NCBI GenBank assembly: GCA_007693325.1
Contig: REDW01000081.1
Coordinates: forward strand, 1-64,000
Length of the DNA: 64,000 bases
Reading direction: 5' to 3'
Origin: Spirochaetaceae bacterium
GTDB taxonomy: Bacteria > Spirochaetota > Spirochaetia > DSM-27196 > PWMO01
Part shown: positions 45,508-54,671 of the stretch, piece by piece
How the letters are laid out: each line of letters begins with the position of its first letter
Numbering within the stretch: position 1 is the first letter of the stretch
The notes under the pieces: model-generated
Database searches by the model: none
The model's input: the letters and a program-made list of their open reading frames with translations, nothing else
Told to the model about the DNA's origin: nothing
Position numbers and translations under genes: made by a program

Positions 45508-46739
45508 TCAAAGAAGTTGCGTAACCAACCTCTGAATCCCTCCATCATTCCCGGCTGCTGCTCTTTGCGCTGGCCGTCGCGACCGGCCGCGGTCAAAATC
45601 GAATCACGATAGAGCATCAACCCTACAACCGTTGCAAAATCTGCTCTCTGGTAGTGATTGATTGAACCGCCGAGATTGGCCGGCTGCCCTACGCGTGCCG
45701 CGGTCTGGAATACATCCTGCGCCAGTTCAACTGCACCGTTCAGCAGCGCGCCGCCGCCGGTCAGCACCACGCCACCACCGAGGTGTTTCATCAGCCCCTT
45801 CTTTTCGATGCGCTCGCGTACCAGCGCAAAAATTTCGGCCATGCGCGGTTCAATTATGTTGGCAATATCGCGCTTGCGTGCCGACAGCGGTGGCCTTCCG
45901 CCAACACCGGGAATGATTACCGGCTCACCCTCTTCTACCAGCGAGCCGTAGCAGCAGCCGGAATCACGCTTGATGGCTTCAGCGGATTCCATCGGTGTCT
46001 TGAGCATGATCGAGAGATCCGAGGTAACCTGCGCCCCGCCAACCGGAAGCACGCTGGTGTAGTACGGAGCGCCGTCTATGTGCAGCAGCACATCGGTTGT
46101 TCCTCCGCCAAGGTCGACCAACAGCACACCCAATTCCTGCTCATCCTTTGACAGCACTGCCCTGGATGACGCCAACGACTGAAGCACGATGTCCTCGACT
46201 TTGAAACCAGAACGGTTGATGCACTTGACCAGGTTCTGCGCCGAGGTAACCGAGCCGGTTATGATGTGCACCTCGGCTTCCAGCCGCACTCCGATCATGT
46301 CGAGCGGGTTACGGATACCGCCCTGATCGTCCACGATGAACTCCTGCGGAATCACGTGCAGCACCTCGCGGTCCATCGGTATGACCACCGCCTTGGCGGC
46401 GTCAATCACCCGGTCCACATCGTTCTGCGTTATCTCGCGGCCTTTACCGGTCACCGCAACTACACCGCGCGAGTTCAACCCCTCGATATGCCCACCGGCG
46501 ATACCGGTAACCACCGACTCCACCTCGCGCCCGGCCATCTGCTCGGCGGCTTCAATAGCCGCGTTTACCGATTTGAGAGTACTCTCGATATTGATGACCA
46601 CCCCGCGGCGCAGGCCGTAGGAAGGACTCTCTCCAACGCCGGTGATCTGCAGCCTGTCGTTTTCATCGTATTCTCCGATAACCGCGGCCACTTTGGTAGT
46701 ACCGATATCGAGCCCGACGATCATGTCATCTGAGGCCAC
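45504..46739 (-). CDS. ftsA: Cell division protein FtsA
   Basis: The 411-residue actin-like protein has GLDIGTTKVAAVIGE, LLVDLGGGTTDVLL, and VVLTGGGALLNG. The C-terminal amphipathic helix MMEGFRGWLRNFFE is the membrane anchor. It tethers FtsZ to the membrane. The GTG start follows the ftsQ stop directly. Confidence 0.96.
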   Translation of the reverse strand: MASDDMIVGLDIGTTKVAAVIGEYDENDRLQITGVGESPSYGLRRGVVINIESTLKSVNAAIEAAEQMAGREVESVVTGIAGGHIEGLNSRGVVAVTGKGREITQNDVDRVIDAAKAVVIPMDREVLHVIPQEFIVDDQGGIRNPLDMIGVRLEAEVHIITGSVTSAQNLVKCINRSGFKVEDIVLQSLASSRAVLSKDEQELGVLLVDLGGGTTDVLLHIDGAPYYTSVLPVGGAQVTSDLSIMLKTPMESAEAIKRDSGCCYGSLVEEGEPVIIPGVGGRPPLSARKRDIANIIEPRMAEIFALVRERIEKKGLMKHLGGGVVLTGGGALLNGAVELAQDVFQTAARVGQPANLGGSINHYQRADFATVVGLMLYRDSILTAAGRDGQRKEQQPGMMEGFRGWLRNFFE

Positions 46740-47561
46740 TCAATCCTCCCTCAGCCGGTAGACTACTTCACCGGCGCGAAAATCGAGTTCCGCGAGCGCC
46801 GACAGCTTGCCTTCGCGCTGAAACACGTCCAATACCATCACGATATACTTGAACAGCGTTTCGTCAAGGGTTGTTCCGATGCGCACCGGTACTGGATAGC
46901 TCACCGGGTAGAGCACCACGTCAAAATCCTGTTCACCGCGGCGCACGATCCGGTACTCGGAAATCTGGCGGAACAGCGCCGGCGCTGCCAGTTGCAGCTG
47001 CTTGAGATCGGCCAGGAAGCCGTGCAGCATCGCAGGCAGCTGGACTCCCGGACGCACGCTCTCCAACTGCAGTCCGGAAACCACCGGCAAATCCCAACCG
47101 CTGACCGCCGTACCGACTTCAAAAACCACACCGTGCTCATCGAAGACTACCGGAACACTGACTCCGCCCACAGTCGCAAACGATACCGCCAGCGGTTTAC
47201 GCGCCTCCAGTGAGATTCGCAGCGTATCGGGAAACGCCTTGTGCACCGTGGCGGAACGCACCGCGGGGTACTGTTCCAGGTTCTGCCGTATCATCTCGGT
47301 ATCCAGGGCAAAGAAATACTCCGACTCACCGATTCCGGCGATCTGCAGCAGTTCGGCGGTAGTAAAACGTAACTCACTCTCAACCGCCACTCTCTGGATC
47401 ACCAGAGTATCCTTGAGCAGCAGGTGAAACAGCGCTTCGGCGGCCCCCAGGCTGACAAGCACTACCGCCGCACCAATCAGCAGCGGATGGAATCTTTTGC
47501 GGTGCCCCCTGGTGCGGGCTCTGCCGTGAACGCGCCGCGCTCCAAGGACTGCATCAGCCAT
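46740..47561 (-). CDS. ftsQ: Cell division protein FtsQ/DivIB
   Basis: The 273-residue product has a basic cytoplasmic start, one membrane helix (LLIGAAVVLVSLGAAEALFHLLL), a POTRA domain (VIQRVAVESELRFTTAELLQIAGI) and the FtsQ beta domain (TLRISLEARKPLAVS). Sequence conservation in the family is low; position between ftsW and ftsA supports the call. Confidence 0.88.
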   Translation of the reverse strand: MADAVLGARRVHGRARTRGHRKRFHPLLIGAAVVLVSLGAAEALFHLLLKDTLVIQRVAVESELRFTTAELLQIAGIGESEYFFALDTEMIRQNLEQYPAVRSATVHKAFPDTLRISLEARKPLAVSFATVGGVSVPVVFDEHGVVFEVGTAVSGWDLPVVSGLQLESVRPGVQLPAMLHGFLADLKQLQLAAPALFRQISEYRIVRRGEQDFDVVLYPVSYPVPVRIGTTLDETLFKYIVMVLDVFQREGKLSALAELDFRAGEVVYRLRED

Positions 47562-48684
47562 GCGTGTCTCCTTGTTCTGTTCGGCGCGAAATGTTGAGCA
47601 GCAGGCCGCACATTACCAGAGTCACAAACACGGATGAACCGCCGGACGAAAAGAACGGCAGCGGTACCCCGGTGGCCGGGACCAGCCCCGAGACCACCGC
47701 CATGTTGAGCAGCGCCTGCAGAAGGATACTGGAGGTAAGTCCAAAGGCCAGAAACGAGTGAAAGCGATTGCCGCAGCGATAGGCAACGCGGTAGCCCCGA
47801 TAGGCCAGCAGTGCAAACAGGGCCACAATCGCAATTACGCCAATGAAGCCGAGTTCCTCTGCAATCACGGCAAACACAAAATCTGAATGCGCCTCCGGCA
47901 GCCGGCCCAGTTTGCGCACGCTTGCGCCAACGCCCACACCCCACACTCCACCGTGCTCTAGTGCCGCGCGCGCGGTCAGCACCTGATAGCCGGCACCGGC
48001 GGGATCTCGCGCCGGATCGATGAACGCCAGAACGCGGTTGACGCGGTGCTCGCGTGTCAACAACAGCAACAGAGACAACGGGGTGATCATTGCTCCCAGA
48101 CTCAGGAAATAGCGTATCGGCACCCCGGCAATGAAGAACATCGCCATGGCAACCACAATCACAAACCCCGCGCTGGAAAAATCGTTCTGCAGGTAGATCA
48201 GCGCCACAAAGAGACCGACTACGATCACCGGAGGCAACAGCGCGTTAACCGGATCGTCTATCTGATCGTACTTGCGACTCAGAATATGCGCGAGGTAGAT
48301 CACCAGTGTCAGCTTCACCAGCTCGGAGGGCTGAAACGAATAACCCATCACGAAAATCCAGCGCCGCGCACCGAGAAAACGCACCCCAATGCCGGGTATG
48401 AAAGTGAGAATCATCAGCGCCAGCGTCAGCAACAGCAGCGACGGTATCCAGCGCTGCAGTCTATCCAGCGAGACGCGCGCCGCGGCCAGCGCCGCAATTG
48501 CCCCGAGGGCCACCCATGCCGATTGCCGACGCAGGAAATGCAGTGGATCGGCAAACAGGTTCTCTGCCCGAAAGTAGGATGATGAAAACAGCATCGTTGT
48601 TCCGATGCCGACCAGCATAAGCAGAACGGTGAGAAAGACGAGATCAAACTGTTTTTTTTCAACCCGTTCCGCGGTGAACATCAT
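47554..48684 (-). CDS. ftsW: Peptidoglycan glycosyltransferase FtsW
   Basis: The 376-residue SEDS protein has about ten membrane helices, with the family motifs MGYSFQPSELVKL, LIYLQNDFSSAGFVIV, LPEAHSDFVFAVIAEELGFIG and VPATGVPLPFFSSGGSS. It polymerises septal glycan. I chose the ATG at 48684, which overlaps the mraY stop as ATGA; the track's extension is not needed. Confidence 0.95.
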   Translation of the reverse strand: MMFTAERVEKKQFDLVFLTVLLMLVGIGTTMLFSSSYFRAENLFADPLHFLRRQSAWVALGAIAALAAARVSLDRLQRWIPSLLLLTLALMILTFIPGIGVRFLGARRWIFVMGYSFQPSELVKLTLVIYLAHILSRKYDQIDDPVNALLPPVIVVGLFVALIYLQNDFSSAGFVIVVAMAMFFIAGVPIRYFLSLGAMITPLSLLLLLTREHRVNRVLAFIDPARDPAGAGYQVLTARAALEHGGVWGVGVGASVRKLGRLPEAHSDFVFAVIAEELGFIGVIAIVALFALLAYRGYRVAYRCGNRFHSFLAFGLTSSILLQALLNMAVVSGLVPATGVPLPFFSSGGSSVFVTLVMCGLLLNISRRTEQGDTHG

Positions 48685-49760
48685 CGTAACTTCAGTGTCG
48701 AGAGACTCAGAATTGCAAACAGACCACCGATTATCCACAGCCGCATCACGACTTTGGTCTCGGGCCAGCCCATCAGTTCAAAATGGTGGTGCAACGGAGC
48801 CATAAGAAAGACCCGTTTGCCGCGTGTCTTGTACGACACAACCTGAATGATGACCGACAACACCTCCAGGACGAATACGCCGCCCACCACCACCAGCAGA
48901 ATCTCTTTCTTGATCATCATGGCAACTACGCCTATTGCGCCGCCGAGCGCCAGGCTGCCGGTATCGCCCATCATGATCTCGGCTGGATGCGAGTTGTACC
49001 ACAAGAACCCTACGCACGCCCCGACAACCGCCAGGCAGTAGATCGCCAGCTCACCACCGCCAGGGATAAAAACGATCTGCAGGTACTGCGCAAAATCAAC
49101 GCGGCCGGCCAGATACGCCAGCACCGCAAACGTCAGTCCCACCATGATCACCAGTCCGGTTGCCAGGCCGTCGAGCCCATCGGTAAGATTCACGGCATTG
49201 GCGCAGCCGACCAGCAGAAACACGCCAAACGGAATATAGAACCACGACAGGTCGAGCAACGGATCCTTGAAGAACGGAAAGAACAGCTGAGTGGTAGTGG
49301 ATCCACCGCGCGCGTAGAGCCACACGGTTATTACCAGCGCGACGATTGTCTGCCCGGCGAACTTGACGCCGGCGCGCATGCCATCGGAGTTCCTGTGGTA
49401 CAGTTTCAGGTAATCGTCAACGAAGCCGATAGTGCCGAAGGCAACAACCGAGAACAGCGCAACCCACGTGTAGTGGTTTGAAATATCCATCCAGAGGATA
49501 CCCGAGATGGCGATTGCCGGCACCATCAGGAGCCCGCCCATTGTCGGAGTGCCCGATTTTGCCTGATGGCTCTTTGGTCCGTCGGCACGAATCGACTCGC
49601 CGGCCTCGCTGCGACGCAGACGGGCAATCATCGACGGTCCGACGAGAAAGCAGATCAGCAGCGCCGTGATTGCAGCGTATGCTGCACGAAACGTGATGTA
49701 CTGAAAGACGTTGAACGGCGTGAAGTAGCGCACCAACGGAAACAGGAATTCGTAGAACAT
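48681..49760 (-). CDS. mraY: Phospho-N-acetylmuramoyl-pentapeptide transferase MraY
   Basis: The 359-residue product has about ten membrane helices with KSGTPTMGGLLM, GFVDDYLKL, NAVNLTDGLDGLATG and the HHHFE motif near the end (LMAPLHHHFELMGWPETKVV). It makes lipid I. GAGGAG precedes the ATG. Confidence 0.97.
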   Translation of the reverse strand: MFYEFLFPLVRYFTPFNVFQYITFRAAYAAITALLICFLVGPSMIARLRRSEAGESIRADGPKSHQAKSGTPTMGGLLMVPAIAISGILWMDISNHYTWVALFSVVAFGTIGFVDDYLKLYHRNSDGMRAGVKFAGQTIVALVITVWLYARGGSTTTQLFFPFFKDPLLDLSWFYIPFGVFLLVGCANAVNLTDGLDGLATGLVIMVGLTFAVLAYLAGRVDFAQYLQIVFIPGGGELAIYCLAVVGACVGFLWYNSHPAEIMMGDTGSLALGGAIGVVAMMIKKEILLVVVGGVFVLEVLSVIIQVVSYKTRGKRVFLMAPLHHHFELMGWPETKVVMRLWIIGGLFAILSLSTLKLR

Positions 49761-49763
49761 GGC

Positions 49764-51158
49764 CTACTCCTCTTTTTCGGTGATGTACGGCACAAGCCGT
49801 TCAAGTTCGAGACTGCGGCTTCCCTTGATCAGCACCAGATCACCGGGAGACGTCAGTTCGCACAGCGCCTGAACCAACTCCTCAAACGAACTGCAGTAGT
49901 TCAGCCGCTGGTCATCGCTTGCCAGCGCTGCCGGAGCAAACTCCTGCCCCAGCAGCAGCACTGCATCAAGATCCGATTGCAGCGCGGATGCCAGTATGGC
50001 GCGATGCGCGTCAGCGGCGTGCTCGCCGAGTTCCTTCATCGCTCCGAGCACCGCAATGCGCTTGCCGTCGGTCTTCAACGATACGGCAAAGTCAAGCGCC
50101 TGCCGCACAGACTCCGGATTGGCGTTGTAGCAGTCCACAATTGCGGTGACCGCACCGTTGACGATCTGGCCGCGGCCGAACAGCGGGCGCACAGACTCAA
50201 TTGCATCAACGATTGCGTGCTCGTCTACCTCCAGAATCACGCCGATGTGAATTGCCGCCAGAGCGTTGCGCACGCTGTGCTCACCCGGTAGTGCCAGTCT
50301 GATCGAGTGCCCGCGCCACAACAGCGTTGATCCTTCCAGTCCACCACTGCGGTGCCCCTGCCATCCGTCGGTGGAGCGAGGGCCGTAGGGCAGGACCTCG
50401 CCGTCTACGCCTTCGGCGAGTTGCTCAAAGTGAGGCTCATCCTCCCAGATCAGCAGCCGTTGGCTTCCGTTGAATTCGGCACAGATCGATCTCTTTTCGT
50501 TGATGATTTTTGGGATCGAGCCGATATTGCCGATGTGGGCAGTCCCGATGTTGGTAATAAGCGCGATATCAGGACGTGCGATCGCAGCCAACTGGCGCAT
50601 CTCGCCGACGCGGTTCATACCCATCTCCAGCACTGCGAAGCGATGCTGCGGCGTGATGTCGAAGACCGACAGCGGCAACCCGATGTCGGAGTTAAGGTTA
50701 CCGCGGCTTACCAACGTCTGTGCGTGACGCGATACTATCGCCCCGACCAGCTCCTTGGTTGTTGTCTTGCCGTTACTGCCGGTAATGCCAATCACGCTCA
50801 GTTCCGGCATGCGAGAACGGTGTTCGGCAGCCAGCATCTGCAGTCCTGCCAGCGTATCGCTGACCGTCAGAATTGCCGCCCGCGGATAGTCTGCCGTCAA
50901 CCTCTCGATTGGGGGCATCAGCCCGCCGGCACCCTGATTTGAGGCCAGCACAGCAGCGGCACCGGCAGCCAACGCGTCTGCTACAAAACGGTGGCCGTCG
51001 GTGCGTTCACCGGGCAGCGCAACGAACAGCGCTCCCGCTGTAACCGCACGCGAATCCACCGCAACCGCGTTGATCCTGGCGCCGTCTGCACCGTGCAGGC
51101 GGGCAGAAAGAACTGCGGCGGCTTCGCGCGCGTCGAACAGCAGCGGAGCAGAACCCAT
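49764..51158 (-). CDS. murF: UDP-MurNAc-tripeptide--D-Ala-D-Ala ligase MurF
   Basis: The 464-residue Mur ligase has the N-terminal domain ARINAVAVDSRAVTAGALFVALPGERTDGH, the ATP loop ITGSNGKTTTKE, and the NPESVRQALDFA and IKGSRSLELERLV motifs of MurF. It adds D-Ala-D-Ala to the muropeptide precursor. The ATG at 51158 with GAGGAG upstream is the start; the track's extra 75 residues run back into ftsL. Confidence 0.96.
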   Translation of the reverse strand: MGSAPLLFDAREAAAVLSARLHGADGARINAVAVDSRAVTAGALFVALPGERTDGHRFVADALAAGAAAVLASNQGAGGLMPPIERLTADYPRAAILTVSDTLAGLQMLAAEHRSRMPELSVIGITGSNGKTTTKELVGAIVSRHAQTLVSRGNLNSDIGLPLSVFDITPQHRFAVLEMGMNRVGEMRQLAAIARPDIALITNIGTAHIGNIGSIPKIINEKRSICAEFNGSQRLLIWEDEPHFEQLAEGVDGEVLPYGPRSTDGWQGHRSGGLEGSTLLWRGHSIRLALPGEHSVRNALAAIHIGVILEVDEHAIVDAIESVRPLFGRGQIVNGAVTAIVDCYNANPESVRQALDFAVSLKTDGKRIAVLGAMKELGEHAADAHRAILASALQSDLDAVLLLGQEFAPAALASDDQRLNYCSSFEELVQALCELTSPGDLVLIKGSRSLELERLVPYITEKEE

Positions 51159-51159
51159 G

Positions 51160-51435
51160 CTATCTCCTCGACTCCAGGTGGATGGTGAAAACGCGTGTGG
51201 CATCCACGCGTTCGAGTTCGAGCTGTTCTGCAGCGATTTCGCGGATACGCGAGGGTGACCGAAGCACCGAAAGGGTTGTGATGTAGCGCTTGTTTTCTTC
51301 AATGAGGTCGTGCTGCTGCTGCTCCAGCCGCGAAACCTCACGCGAGAGCATCTCAAAGCGAAATGCCTGCCACGTGTTGGCAAAAAGCAGAATCGGGAAA
51401 AGCAACGCGATCAGCACAACCAGATAGCGTTTCAC
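51160..51435 (-). CDS. ftsL: Cell division protein FtsL
   Basis: The 91-residue product has one membrane helix and a leucine-zipper-like coiled coil (RFEMLSREVSRLEQQQHDLIEENKRYITTLSVL). Size, topology and place between rsmH and murF support FtsL, though the family is poorly conserved. The start is GTG just after the rsmH stop. Confidence 0.85.
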   Translation of the reverse strand: MKRYLVVLIALLFPILLFANTWQAFRFEMLSREVSRLEQQQHDLIEENKRYITTLSVLRSPSRIREIAAEQLELERVDATRVFTIHLESRR

Positions 51436-52389
51436 TCACGACACCCCTTCGGTCTTCTCGAGTTCAGTCTTCTCGAGCACCCGGAATTTGGCACTGCGGG
51501 CCGCAGGATTCCGCAGACATTCATCCTGATCGGCTACCAGCGGCTTCTTGGTGAGAACCTGCACCCGCTCACTACTACTCATCGGCGCCTGCGAGGCGCT
51601 GATCGAGCGATTCTTGCGCTCGCGGAAGGCATGCTTCACGATTCGGTCTTCAAGCGAATGGAAAGAAATCACGCCCAGCCTTCCGCCGACCGCCAGGACA
51701 TCGATTGCCGCGTCCAGCGCACGCGCCAACCGATCGAGTTCACCGTTTACCGCGATGCGCAGCGCCTGAAACGTCCTGGTGGCCGGATGAATGCGCCCGT
51801 GGCGATAGGCCGGCGGAACGCAGCGGTTGACGATATCGGCCAGATCGGCAGCGGTCTCGATCGGCGCCTGATGACGGCGGCGCACAATGGCCGCCGCTAT
51901 ACGGCGCGAGTAGCGTTCCTCGCCCAGCTGGAAGATCAGATCGGCGAGTTGCCGCTCGCTTGAGGTGTTGACAATAGTAGCGGCCGATGTCTGTGACGAG
52001 GGATTCAACCGCATGTCCAAGCGCTCCTGCTCACGAAACGTAAAGCCCCTCCCGGACTGCCGAAAATGGTACATCGAGATCCCAAGGTCAAAGAGCACCG
52101 CCACCGGCCGCTCCTGCTCCTGGGAATACGACGCAAAATAGTCGTCAAACCAGACGTGATGCAACGAATACCTGCCGCTGTACGGAGCGAGCCGCACGGC
52201 GGCTCGCTCCAACATGGTTGCATCAGCGTCCAGCCCAACCAGATGTACGTGAGCTGAAGTCTCAAGGAAAAGCGCTGAATGCCCCCCTTCCCCCAGCGTG
52301 GCGTCCACGACCAGCCCCCGGTTTTGCGCCGGAGCAAGATACCGGAGCACCTGTTGCGGCATCACCGGCACATGTATCAGATCGCTCAT
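51436..52389 (-). CDS. rsmH: 16S rRNA m4C1402 methyltransferase RsmH (MraW)
   Basis: The 317-residue product has HVPVMPQQVLRYL, VDATLGEGGHSALFLE (SAM site), RSGRGFTFREQERLDMRLNPS, and RTFQALRIAVNGEL ... GGRLGVISFHSLEDRIVKHAF. All are family signatures. It methylates C1402 in the ribosomal P site. Confidence 0.97.
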   Translation of the reverse strand: MSDLIHVPVMPQQVLRYLAPAQNRGLVVDATLGEGGHSALFLETSAHVHLVGLDADATMLERAAVRLAPYSGRYSLHHVWFDDYFASYSQEQERPVAVLFDLGISMYHFRQSGRGFTFREQERLDMRLNPSSQTSAATIVNTSSERQLADLIFQLGEERYSRRIAAAIVRRRHQAPIETAADLADIVNRCVPPAYRHGRIHPATRTFQALRIAVNGELDRLARALDAAIDVLAVGGRLGVISFHSLEDRIVKHAFRERKNRSISASQAPMSSSERVQVLTKKPLVADQDECLRNPAARSAKFRVLEKTELEKTEGVS

Positions 52390-52398
52390 TGTGCCACC

Positions 52399-52839
52399 CT
52401 AAAAGGAAACGAGTCCTCCCAGTTCTTCAGCAGCCTCCTGGAACTCCTCCTCACTCTCGCTCAGATAGGCGTCGTATTCTTCGACGTCCCAAATCTCTAC
52501 GTACTTCTTGATACCGAGAATCACACACTCCCGCTGCAATCCAGCGGCAGACTGCAGCGCCTGCGGAATGTTGACCCTGCCGGCCTTATCAAGCTCTACC
52601 TCCTGCGCCGGTGCAATGATTCGGCGCTGCAGCAGACGCGCCCGCCGGGTGAACGGCGAAGCCGCTCCCATCAGGCTATCCGAAAGCGCGCGCCAGTGCT
52701 CCGGCGGAAACAACCAGAGACAGCGGTCGAGTCCACGCGTGATTACCAGAACGTTGCCGCTGATCTCTGCACGAATACGGGATGGAATGAGCAGCCTCCC
52801 CTTGTCGTCCAGCGCATTCTGAAACTGCCCGGTCAGCAT
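52399..52839 (-). CDS. mraZ: Transcriptional regulator MraZ
   Basis: The 146-residue product has two SpoVT/AbrB-type repeats (GQFQNALDDKGRLLIPSRIRAEI and ...EVELDKAGRVNIPQALQSAAGL). MraZ represses the dcw operon by binding short direct repeats near its own start, and such repeats are present upstream. Confidence 0.96.
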   Translation of the reverse strand: MLTGQFQNALDDKGRLLIPSRIRAEISGNVLVITRGLDRCLWLFPPEHWRALSDSLMGAASPFTRRARLLQRRIIAPAQEVELDKAGRVNIPQALQSAAGLQRECVILGIKKYVEIWDVEEYDAYLSESEEEFQEAAEELGGLVSF

Positions 52840-52846
52840 CCCTTAA

Positions 52847-52883
52847 CCACCACTTTTTACCCTGTTCTACCACTTTTCTCCAC
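52847..52883 (-). promoter_or_regulatory. MraZ-binding repeats
   Basis: On the minus strand GTGG occurs with exact 10-base spacing (52880-52883, 52870-52873 and 52850-52853), with a degenerate fourth unit (AGGG, 52860-52863) in the gap. A further overlapping GTGG sits at 52847-52850. Same-face direct repeats of this type are the known MraZ operator. They lie between the promoter and the mraZ ATG and overlap the ribosome-binding region. Confidence 0.85.
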
Positions 52884-52893
52884 TGCAGAACTC

Positions 52894-52921
52894 ATTCTAT
52901 GTCATCTCGACTGCTTGTCAA
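52894..52921 (-). promoter_or_regulatory. Promoter of the mraZ/dcw operon
   Basis: TTGACA and TAGAAT are separated by 16 bases on the minus strand, a near-consensus sigma-70 promoter, with an AT-rich region upstream (52922-52990). The start would fall near 52886, just before the MraZ repeats. Confidence 0.85.
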
Positions 52922-53001
52922 CAATGTAGACAGAATAAACACAACGAATTTATCAACTTTTGAGAGAAGACTATAATTTTGTGTAGTAGTACGGCGTCTG
53001 A

Positions 53002-54639
53002 TCAGACTTTGGGGACCGATTGGGCGGTCTGCACCGCAATCGACGTCGGCCGCGAGGCTTCTTCGCGAAACATGCGGTAGTCGATGTCCGGGTAAATCAG
53101 GTTCTTCTTCTCAACCCGTGTCAACCACTCGGTACTGACCGCGCTGCGGCAGAGCGAGTCATAGATAGTATTGAAGTTGTTGACGTGCTCTTTGATACGC
53201 CGCACTGCGTAGGAAAGGTTGGTTCCAGCGCGGATGATGAACGGCCAGTCCGAGGATTGACTCAGCAGCACCTCGCGCGCCGCCTGATCAAGCGCGCGCT
53301 TCTTGAGCCCACTCTCGTTGGGAAACCTGCTGACCAGTTCCGTCATGCGCTCGATCACTTTGTGCGTGTGACGATAGATCCAGTCATTGGTGCCGTCCAA
53401 CCAGACCTCCGAGTACCCCTTGTTGCCCCAGCTGGAAAACGCCGGTTGCATTACCTGTGCCGGTGGATAGCGCTTGAGATAGCTGGAGGCAGTGGTCATC
53501 TCCAGCTGATCGCTGGCAGCAATCCGCCGCATAACCTCCTCCAGCCACAGCGGTCCCTCAAACCACCAGTGCCCGAACAGCTCGGCGTCGTAGGGACACG
53601 ATATTATCGGCGGCCGATCCAGCAGCGGCGTCAGCCTGGTAATCAGCTTCTGCTGCATATAAAGAAAGTTCTCGGCATGCTCGTTGACCGTGCGCCGCGC
53701 GTCTTCGGGCCGGTATGGGCGCTTGTCATTAGTCTTGCCGGTAACCGCGTGGTACTTGAATCCGGTTGGGATACGTATATCGCCCTGGTGAACATAGGGA
53801 CCAATGTAATCCAACGGCAGATCGTAGCCGATGTCGCGGTAGAAATCGCGGTACGAGAAGTCCCCGGGGTAGCCTTCGTCGGCCGACCAGACGGCGTTAG
53901 CAGAGTAGAGGTCACGTCCGAATGCAGCCACCCCGTTTGGACACGAGACCGGCTGATAGACTCCCCCGAGTGAACGCTCGGGCGCAAACAGCAGTCCGTG
54001 AGCCGCCGAAAAGAAATAGCGGAACCCGTGACGCTCCAGCACCTCCTCGATCCCCGGGTAGTAGCCGCACTCCGGCAACCAGAAACCCCTGGGAGATTTG
54101 CCAAAAGCCTTGCGATGCGCATCGGCGGCGAGTTCCACCTGTGCGTTGATTGCCAGTGGGTAGTTCTGATAGAGCGGCAGAAAAGCGTGGCTTGCCGCGG
54201 TGGTCAGAAGCTCCAGCCGTCCGAGTTTGTAGTAACGGTCAAACCCGCGCAGGATGTCCTTCTCGTAGCGCTCAGCAAAATCGCGGTAGCTCTCGCGGTA
54301 GAGATCGCGATACATGCGCGCCAGCGGTGCGAAGTCCGGGTCATCGGCAGTTCGGCGAACCTCGCAATCGGCAAGCTCCAGCTGTTTTTCCAGATGGGCA
54401 ATGTAGCGATTCTGCAACAGCTCATCGTGCAGCATCGCGGCCAGGGTTGGAGAAATTGAAACGCTCAACTTGAACGGGACGTCCTCGGCGTGCAGACGGT
54501 CCATGACGCGCAGCAGAGGCAGGTAGGTCTCGGAAATAGCCTCGAACAGCCAGTTCTCTTCCAAAAACCAGTCATATTCGGGATGGCGCACAAACGGCAG
54601 ATGCGCGTGAAGTATCAGAACTACATAGCCCTTGGACAT
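53002..54639 (-). CDS. Family GH57 1,4-alpha-glucan branching enzyme
   Basis: The 545-residue product has the GH57 (beta/alpha)7 barrel: VLILHAHLPFVRHPE at the start, the nucleophile in GFWLPECGYYPG (E190) and the acid/base in CPYDAELFGHWWFEGP (D351). A C-terminal helical DUF1957 domain follows (GLKKRALDQAAREVLLSQSSDWPFI). The motif set and length fit glycogen branching enzymes of the TK1436 type better than amylases. I used the ATG at 54639 with GGGAGA upstream. No other glycogen genes are adjacent. Its stop lies in a perfect 12-bp palindrome. Confidence 0.92.
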   Translation of the reverse strand: MSKGYVVLILHAHLPFVRHPEYDWFLEENWLFEAISETYLPLLRVMDRLHAEDVPFKLSVSISPTLAAMLHDELLQNRYIAHLEKQLELADCEVRRTADDPDFAPLARMYRDLYRESYRDFAERYEKDILRGFDRYYKLGRLELLTTAASHAFLPLYQNYPLAINAQVELAADAHRKAFGKSPRGFWLPECGYYPGIEEVLERHGFRYFFSAAHGLLFAPERSLGGVYQPVSCPNGVAAFGRDLYSANAVWSADEGYPGDFSYRDFYRDIGYDLPLDYIGPYVHQGDIRIPTGFKYHAVTGKTNDKRPYRPEDARRTVNEHAENFLYMQQKLITRLTPLLDRPPIISCPYDAELFGHWWFEGPLWLEEVMRRIAASDQLEMTTASSYLKRYPPAQVMQPAFSSWGNKGYSEVWLDGTNDWIYRHTHKVIERMTELVSRFPNESGLKKRALDQAAREVLLSQSSDWPFIIRAGTNLSYAVRRIKEHVNNFNTIYDSLCRSAVSTEWLTRVEKKNLIYPDIDYRMFREEASRPTSIAVQTAQSVPKV

Positions 54640-54671
54640 CAATATGCTCTCCCGGCGGTTGTCACGAGGTT

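Noticed and set aside
52996-53007. Perfect palindrome GTCTGATCAGAC over the GH57 stop
   Set aside because: Considered as a terminator, but the stem would have no loop of normal size and no T run follows.
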